DNA from: Rhabditophanes sp. KR3021
Lineage: Eukaryota; Nematoda; Chromadorea; Rhabditida; Alloionematidae
Reading direction: 5' to 3'
Assembly (NCBI GenBank): GCA_963281155.1
Contig: CAUJLY010000004.1
Coordinates: 1,178,001 to 1,242,000, forward strand
DNA: 64,000 nt
In this document: positions 55,410 through 64,000 of the stretch, one piece after another
Numbering within the stretch: position 1 is the first letter of the stretch
Layout: every line of letters starts with the position of its first letter
Position numbers and translations under genes: made by a program
Notes under the pieces: generated by a model
Seen by the model: the letters and a program-made list of their open reading frames with translations, nothing else
Databases searched by the model: none
What the model was told of the DNA's origin: nothing

Positions 55410-58052
55410 TGTTGATAGATTTAATTAATTACTAATATAAATACTTTTGCGACAACCAAATAGAGTCTGAAATACGTAACAAATTTGATTAATGAATTTT
55501 AATTTAACTCTATACAAAACCAATCACGCAAACATAACAAATCGAGCGATGCAATTTTTCAATTTTTACCAACAGAAAAAGTGTCACCACCACCAAAATT
55601 TACAATTATATTGATGACAAGCTAAATCCATGCAAAAAGCATTTCGAACACTAAACATTTTTTAATACAAATGCACACAATGTATAATACTTTGTATGTG
55701 TCTTTGTATAATGGTTTAGATGCGTTTTTTGTAAAATACTTTATATATGTCTTCATATGCATATTTTAGCGAACCATTCAATTTTCGTGCAAAATATTAA
55801 TGAATTTTGTGTGTACGAATATTTATTTTAATCTGACATTTAAATAAAAATTGATGTTGTCCACTATAACTAGCTTAAAAAGAATAAAGTTCGGTGCAAT
55901 TAACTTTTTTGGACAAAGTTTAGAAGTGATGAAAGAAACTTAATTTTTACCCTTTTGTTCGCTTTTGTTTAAGGGAAACATATTTCCTTTCTTGACACAC
56001 AAAAAGCAGAATGAATAAGTAACAAATTGGGTGGAATAGATGTTCTCTCAAAACAAAAGGCGCAAAAAGTTAGTTGTCTTATCAGATTGGCTTTATTTGT
56101 TGAATTTAAATAAATTTGTTTATAATTGGGAATGATGTAGGTAAAAAGATTTCAAAAAATGATATGATAATTGTGACTGGAAAAGGGAATGCTTTTTGGT
56201 AATGTCAATAAACGGGAAAGATAAGAATATGAGTCAACGGCAGGAAATTGTAAGAATAATGTTTATTAATCAGTATATATTTATTTACTCACTGATAAAT
56301 TATAAGTCTCAAAAAATTACTTTTTAATGCATTACTTAATATGTAGATTTAAATAAATACGTAGATGGTCCTTTTAATATGGAATTAAATACAATATTCT
56401 CCATATTAATAAAAGAAAGGATGGAGTATATTATTGTCAAAGCAGACAGCATTTCGTCTCGACCATTAAGAGTTGAACCCACAACAACCTCAATCGATTA
56501 GGATAATATAGTTATATACTTTTTAGTACTAAAACATATACATATTATTTACTTATTAACATTTTGGTGTTATAATAAACTCTTATTGCCTTGGGAAGTT
56601 TTTACCTTAAAAGAGGAATAAAATAATGTTGATTATATCTAGTTTTGACTTTACTTTTTCTACAACTATCAACAAATTGACTAAAGCTTGTTAATTCACT
56701 TCCATGTGTGTTTGTTCATGATAATAATAATAATCATTTGAATAATGTTTTGATATGGTGGGGGTTGTATAAAGTGTTGTATGTTTTTGATCAAATAAAC
56801 CAACCAATAAACATCTCGCTTAAACATCCTTATCCTAGAAGATAACTTTATAAAAGGAATAAAAAGTCCATCATAAAGCACTGAATTATTTATGGCACGT
56901 GTATATGAATGATCACATGGTGATAACAATAATCGCTTTGAATTTGGAACCATATGGTTTTTAAACAACAAAAGAACTTGTTAGTATAATAGTGGATATA
57001 AAAATTTATAATGGCATATCATTTCGATATTTGTTTGGTTGTACTGGTCTTTAGATAATAAATTATACTGCCAGATAGTCACTCTATAAATAATGGTACA
57101 TATTTTTTAGTCATATTTTAGTTATATGAGCCTTGTTATTAATTGGTTAACTAGCGTAAAAATTTAAATAACATCAACTATAAAAAGGAGATGTGACCAG
57201 TTGACGACAAATATAAAAAAGTGATGCGTAGATGTGTTTAGAAAGGCATCGTTATCTCAAAAAATGACAATAACTAGCAAAATAAATAAGTTTATAGAAA
57301 GGCAAAATTTATTTGCATTGTCTTTATATTATTTTACACTATAAAGTTGAGTGGAGTCGTCAAAAGATGTGCCATCACCATTTTTCAATTGCCAATTATT
57401 AATTTTTTTGGGTATGTGTGCGTTGTCGCTTCGACTGATTCTCGTTGGGATCTAGATGGATCAACTGCTCGACAGATCAAATTTGGTGGTAAAAAGTTCA
57501 TTCAACTTTTAAAATTAAATTGAACTACTCAATACAAACTATATACAAAAATAATTAACATCATTTTTAATTACATTTATCCATCCTTTACCTACAATTG
57601 CTTTTTACTTAAAAGATATGCCATTTCCTTCAAAAATCTAATTTTAATTTTAATAAGCCTAAAAACAACAAGTACACTAAGCTTTTAAATTTAATCACTT
57701 CATAAGTAAATAAAAGTCGAAGTTAGCTAATCACATCCCGTACATCACAACTTTTCGAGGAAATGAGGTATTAAAAAAACAGTTAAAAGATATATCAAAA
57801 GAGTATGGAAATGATGTTATGAACAAAAGTATTAATATAGTAATAACGTTAATTGTCATATAATTTGATAATCCTCCAAACAACCTATAAAGGCAAGAAA
57901 ACTTGTTAACTTTTATTATTCTAAAATGATGTTTTATTTGGATTCGAAAGTTATTAGGTTGTATTATTCTTGCAATCAAAAAACCGCACAAGAATGGGAG
58001 AATGAGAAGAGGTAGGCTGATAAGTAAGATAACTTTTAATAGTTTGATTTAG
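55410..58052. other. intergenic, 2.6 kb without a supported gene
   Basis: No coherent coding sequence; ORFs at 56696-56971 and 57731-57991 (minus) are not protein-like. The end of the stretch should hold the first exon of the SRT receptor, for which I found no unambiguous exon; the ATG near 58002 with a GTAAGA donor near 58022 does not match the required phase. Confidence 0.55.
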
Positions 58053-59056
58053 TCCGAATGTTCCTCTTGGAGTTGGTTACATTTGTTTGGGGTTATTCTT
58101 TCAGTTGTTGTATGTTTTGCCTATTTGTTCTTTGACAAACGTTGAATTTAGGAAGATGTCTTGTTATAAGATTATGGTAAGTTGAAAAGTTTATTACCAT
58201 TAATTAAGTTTTCTAGCTTGTCCTTGGGATATTGGATATGATCACACTATGTTTCAATTCACTACTAACGGGATACCTTACAATCCGAGGCGATGTTTTC
58301 TGTAGTAATCAATCTCTTATTTATTACGGAGGAATGTTTGCCCTTGGATGTTGGTGTGCAGCTTGCATAACCACTATAATCCTAGCCTTCTCCAGGGTAG
58401 TCGACGTCTGGAAACCCCGTCTTGCAGCTTTCTTATTTGATGGCTCTAAAACCTGGATCTGGCTTCTTATTTCCCTAGCTTACTTCATCTTCTTCACTTT
58501 CTTCACACCACCACTCCTCTATACATCCAGAGGCTACGCACTCTACTTCGACCCGTTCGTCCACATCGACGGAAACCTAACCAAAGGCCACGACTACTCC
58601 AACTACCCGCACACAATCAACAATTTCCTAATCATAATAATATTGTCTCTCCTCTACATCCTTTACTTCATTATGTTGTTTTCGAGACTCAAATTCAATA
58701 GCAATGCAAACAGTATTTCAAGTCTGCAAAAGGATTTATTTCTTCAGACTTCCGTTATTATTTCCTTTACATATATTGCTTCAATTATTTACGTATATTT
58801 CAATTACTTTCCGGCTGGAAATGTCCTCGTAATCCTCGGCCAGATAACCTGGATCCTCAGTCATTCAGCTAGTGCTATCTCTTTTTTGATTTTTAATAAA
58901 TCTATTAAGAGGCATATTTATGAGCATTATATTCCCTTTGCCTTCAAAAATATTGCCAGTAAGAAAACTTTGCCTACTGGAATATCGATTGCTACTACTA
59001 ATAGAACTGTTCCCAGACATCAATCGGCAGTTGTTAGAAATGTGGTAATAGATTAA
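58053..59056 (+). CDS. SRT-family 7TM chemoreceptor, 5' exon unresolved
   Basis: Exons 58053-58176 and 58217-59056 join in phase 0 (MSCYKIM/LVLGILDM). The first exon gives TM1 (LGVGYICLGLFFQLLYVLP), followed by the SRT landmark of a YKIM-type motif and LG-x-x-D at the start of TM2. The second exon has GGMFALGCWCAACITTIILAFSR (TM3), WIWLLISLAYFIFFTFFTPP (TM4), an FDPFVHIDG loop, and TM5-TM7 with ILSHSASAISFLIFNKSIK. This order matches the Srt family of nematode chemoreceptors. The exon at 58053 starts in phase 2, so a short upstream coding exon with the start codon must exist. Confidence 0.82.
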
Positions 59057-59104
59057 TTTTAATAAATTGAATTTATAAATGTTCTTGATATAACCAAATT
59101 GAGG

Positions 59105-59329
59105 GTTCATTGTCATAGTAATCTGGATTACTTTGGCTTATTATGCTGGGTGTTTGCTCCAGGTATAATCATTTTGGTTATTGCTGTGTTCGTTGTGACA
59201 TATTTGGATGCGAAGTTGAGTATATCGTTTAAAAGGACACTGAAGATGATGATTGATAAAAGAAGTTGCTGGTACATCCCAAAAAGTTGTCAATCAAAGA
59301 GAAACACGTCTAATTATAAATTTATTTAA
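59105..59329 (+). other. short membrane-segment ORF, possibly a gene fragment
   Basis: A 70-residue open stretch after the SRT gene contains LLCWVFAPGIIILVIAVFVV, one membrane helix preceded by Cys-Trp, and a basic tail. The CW-x-F-x-x-P arrangement recalls the late membrane helices of SLC6 transporters, but the evidence is too thin to name it. It has no signal-like start or convincing upstream exon. Confidence 0.3.
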
Positions 59330-59528
59330 TCTTATTATAACTTCCTATTTTTGTCTTTTCCACAAATATATGCAACACAAAACAGTTGAACAAATAATTT
59401 TATTTTGTAAAACTTTACACTGAATAGTTAAAAAAATACTACAGAGTTTCCCGAATAATGGGAACATAAAATAAATAATGTGATAACATGATAGAAAAGT
59501 AAGAAGTTATGCTTATAACGATATCCAC

Positions 59529-62281
59529 TTAGTAGTTGTTATCAATGAGGAATTTATTAATTCTTTCTCCATTTCTACTCAAGAGATTGGAGTTCAGTTT
59601 GATTTGTTCAATTGTTTGTTTGATACAACGTTCAAGAGTCAGAAGTGAAGCGGCATCAAGGTCCCTTTTCAGGAATTCTTCAAAGATTGTGGCATTTTCT
59701 TCTTTGCATTGATATTCGGCAGCTACTTTCATGCATCTCTGGAACAAACTACTGTTCACAGACCCGAAGATCGTGACATAGTTCTTGATGTTGTGAGCGA
59801 AGTGATCATACAGAAAGCCTTGTCCCACTGCAGTAGAAGAAGCACCAGCAAACAGAAGCATGATATCTTGGGACCGAATCTTTGACTCAGACACTCCGTA
59901 GTCGAAAACTCTCTTCAGGACTTCAAAGTCAGTAGTACAAGCCATAGCGACAATGCAATTTCTTTCGATTTCAGGGAAGCCAATTGTTTCAAAGATATTT
60001 GATAATTTAGTGAAACCAGCCTCTCCATCGTTCCGTCCAACAATTCCATAAATGGTTGCTCTCAGATTGGCATCAAGTAGCTCCCTGGTTGCGTAATGGT
60101 GGTTGAATTTGGCAATGGCTGTGCTGATGATTTCAGGGTGTCCCGCCTTAGCGAGTCTACTGATAACCAAAGCCCTCAAAAGACTCACTTGTCCATTCTC
60201 GTTTTCCTTGACATCCCAGCCAAGTTTGTGGTACAGAGGTTCCATGTTCTTAATAATGAACTTGTTCACTCTCCCAATGGCGTCCTTGTCTTGGTAGTGA
60301 TTCATCACATTGATCAGAGATGTGATTCCACTATCCAGTACTCCGCGAACCACATAATCTTCTTCTCCAATGGAGGCTTCGAATAACTTGAGGAACTTGG
60401 TGGCGTCTACCTTTCCATTCTGAACGATAGCGAATGTGTCACTTGAGATTCCAAAGCGATCAAGAGTAGGTAACGTTTGGTCGGCGATAGCAGGCAACAA
60501 AGCATTGTACATATCATCAGCATACTCGACTCTGTAGAAGCCGATTGTCCCAGGATTCAACTTGACCCAATCACTTTCTGGAACACCGTCAATAGTAAAG
60601 GTTTCCTCAGGCTTCGTCATCAGGAACTTTTGCATCACTTGGCCCTTGGAAGAAGCAGTAGAGACAAACACAGGGATATTCCAGACTTGGTCAACCTCAC
60701 CTTTGCCTCCATCGGCTATGTATCTTTTTTGAGAAAGATGAAGGAGTCTCTTGTCGCCATGAATCTCCTGTCTCACGCTTACCAAAGGATACCCCATTTG
60801 TTGTGTCCATGAAGACATCAATGCCTTGATATCTTGGCCAGAAGCAAAGCTGAAGCATGTCCATAAGTTGTCGGTGACTGTGTTCTTGAAGGCATAGTCT
60901 TTGACGTACTTCCTAAGTCCGGCTTGGAATACACTTTCGCCAAGGTAGTGGCAGAGCATGCGAATGACTGAGTTGCTTTTGGCATATGTGATGTGGTCGT
61001 AGATTTCGTCTAGTTCATTTGGGTTTCCGATGGCAACTTCGATTGGGTGAGAGTTTCTAAGAGAGTCTAGATCAAAGGCAGCAGAGATTTCGTCATTTGC
61101 AAAATGCATCCAGATGTCGAATTCGGGGTAGTTGGCTCCGACGAACATGTATTCCATGAAACTCGCGAACCCTTCCTTGAGCCAGAGACCATCAAACCAA
61201 GCCATGGTTGTCAAGTTTCCAAACCAATAATGGGCCATTTCGTGCGCAACTACCAGAGCTATTTGAGATCTTTGTCTAATTGAGGATTGTTTTGGGTCGT
61301 TGAGTATGAGGACCTCACGGAAACTAGCTGCACCCCAATTCTCCACTAAATATACACATAAATTATGTTAACAAGATCACACAAACTTACTGGCACCCAT
61401 CTGGAAATCTGGAATAGCAATGATATCGACTTTGGGAAGGACGTCAGGAACTCCGAACCATTCCCCGAACCATTCGAGAGACTTTACAGTTAATTCAAGA
61501 GCGAATCCTGCTTGTTGAGCTTTTCCTGAAACATCACAAAGTTAGAACAAGCAACTAATGTAAAGAACCAACCTGGCAAAGTGTAAACTCTAACCTTTAC
61601 GCCATACTTATTGAAGGCTTCGATAAACTCAAAATCTCCAACTCCAAAGAACAGCAGATAGGTAGACATGAGCGGTGTGGGTGCAAAGTGCACAAGCTTT
61701 TTACCATTTCCCAGATTTGCCTCAGATGTGACAGGCATATTAGAAAGAGCCGTGTATTTGCTGTCGACTTCCATGCTAACATTAAAGACAGCCTTGTAGT
61801 TGGGCTCATCTAGACATGGGAAAGCCATTCTAGCGTAGGTGGATTCGAACTGCGACGACACCATAAACTTCTCCTCCCCAGCTTGATTCTTGTAAGCGGA
61901 GCGATAGAAGCCTTGCATCTTGTCATTATGATGACCGACAAACTTAGCTGTTAGTGTAATTTGGCCAGGATGGATGTGTTCGTTTAACCTGATCGCAACC
62001 ATAGTCCATTTGTTGTCGTACTCTACGTAGAGATTATCAAACACTTCCCCAGTGGCATCAATCTTAAGAGAGACGCTTTGGATGTCTAGCTCATTGCAGT
62101 GGAGGACGATGACATCAGTGATGTCTCTGACGGTCAGTTTGATACTGCACTCCCCATCGAATCTGAAGGTCTCTAGATTCGGCTTCAGGCAGATGTCGTA
62201 AGTGGAAGGTACGATGTTTCCAGACAGACGTGAAAACTTCTCGCCAGATTTTGCGGCTTTTGTTAAGTGGTTATTGCACAT
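59529..62281 (-). CDS. pam-1: puromycin-sensitive-type M1 aminopeptidase, three exons
   Basis: Exons on the minus strand 62281-61573, 61525-61391 and 61345-59529 join in phases 1 and 1 and give 886 residues, the usual length for PSA. Domain I begins SRLSGNIVPSTYDICLKP. The exopeptidase motif GAMENWG is split over intron 2. The zinc site HEMAHYWFGN lies near residue 316 with the third ligand in LKEGFASFMEY. QFESTYARMAFPCLDEP and the C-terminal helical domain are complete. The enzyme removes N-terminal residues in the cytosol; in C. elegans pam-1 acts in embryonic polarity and meiotic exit. An acceptor (ATTTCAG) 11 bases before the ATG suggests trans-splicing. The short spacing to an upstream minus-strand gene cannot be judged because none is recognised. 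Confidence 0.94.
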
Positions 62282-64000
62282 GCTTCCTTTTTCTGAAATG
62301 ACAAAAAAGGTAAATAAAGATGATTACGATGTCTAAAGAAATAATTTGATAAAAAACGGACGGTAATGATAGAGTTGCGTATTGAAGGCAGGAAGAAGGG
62401 ACGATGATCGTTGATTGCTGAGATAGGGTGTAAATATTTGAGATGAAGTGGCGGACGGTGTCAACAATTGGCGATAGGCAACTAAAAAAGATATCAATGA
62501 AATACGAATCAAGGCAGTTATGTTTGGATTGAAAGGTGGTATGATGATACAAATTATGTAATACCACAAGGTGATGTAGTGTTTTGTTAATGATTTAAGA
62601 TGGCCACGTAAGCTGTTGCTTGTGGTATGAAGCAAGTCGTGTTACCACATATTATGTCAACATTCCAAACAAGATGAGGAGAATATGTGTTCGTTTTTGG
62701 GGAAAGTGATACTCATTAGATAAAAAGATTACATATGTAGTGTCTGCAAAATAGCGTCACACAAAATCATCCTAGACTATTTGATTAAAGTTTGTTATTA
62801 TTAGGCAAAGAGATGATGATTAAAGAAACGAAGTAAATATTTGTGCTAATGTACAACACCAATAAGCATTACTTTCAAAAAGATGGGTGAAATAAAGTGA
62901 TTTTGTATCTAGAACGTTCGCCTTTTATAGCGGTATATGCTATTTTTTGTTTGGCAATGACTACAAATATGCCTTGAAGGTAGCTAAAGTATAAAAAATT
63001 ATTTGGCATTCTGAAGAGTTCGCCTTTAATGTCATCTAAGTCACCTCATTTCTTACCAAAGCAAGCGATTAATTAGCACTATGGGTTGGAAAAGACTAAA
63101 ATACATATAATGATTTGGTAATTTGAAGGCTACCCTTTTATACTAGTATATGTGATTGTTTTTGGTTAAGGATGATGACACTATATTATGAATGGCCTGA
63201 ATATAAATAAAATACTCGCATTTTTAGTATTCGTAAAATGAATGTCTGAGTAGAGTCAAAGACATGAAGTTAATAAAATGTTTTGTATTATAAAGTTATG
63301 TTTGATTGACAATTGTCAGTCTAGAGATAATTTATAATCCTAATGACTGAGGATGGATAAAAGGATTTGAGCAAAAGGTGATAGTAACGGAGCTATTTTT
63401 GTATTCTAATCGAATGATGTCCGAATGACGTCTCCTGTTCTTTTTGACACTCTATGTTTTTTATACTTTTTGTTATCATTTTGTATTTATTACGCATTGC
63501 ATCAGTATTATCATTGCTTAAAAGATCAAAAGATAAAAATTCGGAAAGAAATGAATGATACACAAAAAATATTACAACAAATTCCCTTAGAGGCTAAATG
63601 AATATTTAAATATGTATGATGGAGATCTTAATTTTTTAAGGTGTATAATTTACTAAATAACGTCCTCGAATTTAAAAAGTAACAACATATTTTTGTATCA
63701 CATTTTGGTGCAGATTCAAATTAAAAAATTAGAACAAATTTGTGTAACCTTCCAATTTGAAAGGAACATCATATTTAATGTAAAAAAGAACTTTACATTT
63801 TTGCACTACCTTCCAAACTAAATTTTTATCTCAGCAACTTACACCGTCTCCAATTTGACTGTTTTCCTAATAACTTGGTTGTTCTGGCCAAAATCATTGT
63901 TAATCTAATTGACTCTTGCAAAGATCAAATTTGTTTCTAATTTAAAATATTCCTGTAATGAGAAAGGCAACTTTTAATGATGAACAAGAGAGCAAAACAT
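62282..64000. other. intergenic to the end of the window, nothing recognised
   Basis: No coherent coding sequence on either strand, no RNA gene and no clear repeat. It should hold the promoter of the aminopeptidase gene. Confidence 0.55.

Noticed and set aside
62271..62635. Two overlapping minus-strand ORFs upstream of the aminopeptidase
   Set aside because: No coherent composition and they conflict with the likely acceptor just before the aminopeptidase ATG.
1..64000. CRISPR array, bacterial operons or plasmid features
   Set aside because: No regularly spaced direct repeats; all genes are eukaryotic with spliceosomal introns.

Overview
The window is nuclear DNA of a nematode. It is AT-rich, has mostly short introns (about 35-60 nt) with T-rich acceptors ending in TTTAG or TTTCAG, and several acceptors sit a few bases before an ATG, as expected for spliced-leader trans-splicing. 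It carries nematode-type families: an SRT-class chemoreceptor and two other serpentine receptors, EB-module, SXP/RAL-2 (DUF148) and MIG-18-like secreted proteins, and a nematode-type intestinal aspartic protease. An FMR1 gene, absent from C. elegans as far as I know, argues against Caenorhabditis. I cannot name the species.

Layout. 1-1113: end of a methylphosphate capping enzyme gene, then TFIIH subunit 5, possibly an operon. 3756-6948: FMR1. 7167-9449: a secreted cysteine-rich protein gene with other genes inside its introns. 9767-13924: EGF/LNR fragment, EB-module protein, small Ser/Asn-rich protein. 15226-17137: mRNA capping enzyme. 18013-24094: two chemoreceptor genes flanking a tandem pair of miniature bZIP genes. 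26769-31369: gamma-glutamyltransferase, a secreted ZP-C-like protein and a PH-domain protein. 31934-33638: RFT1. 34897-35549: broken CRELD copy. 36740-38420: aspartic protease. 38814-43913: two orphan ORFs and a DUF148 protein. 45226-46833: head-to-head NOT-box and TAZ-KIX miniproteins. 46959-47838: broken ABCB transporter. 47926-48677: MIG-18-like protein. 49023-55409: MAP4K3/GCK-type kinase. 58053-59056: SRT receptor. 59529-62281: puromycin-sensitive aminopeptidase.

Most striking is what lies in the unusually long introns. FMR1 intron 1 holds, antisense, a decayed gene with the NUMOD4 - HNH - NUMOD1 layout of phage- and virus-type homing endonucleases. A second family, which I read as GIY-YIG-like, sits antisense in both introns of the 7167-9449 gene (one copy intact) and as three relics in the long introns of the MAP4K gene. 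All these intron residents run opposite to their host gene. This suggests that endonuclease-like genes have moved through spliceosomal introns; that is inference and needs profile searches.

A second theme is cut-down copies of large regulators: TAZ1-KIX without the rest of CBP/p300, a NOT-box without the rest of CNOT2, two bZIPs of about 110 aa, an ABCB half without nucleotide-binding domain, and a frameshifted CRELD. Exon boundaries were checked by eye for GT/AG and reading phase, but no computation was run.
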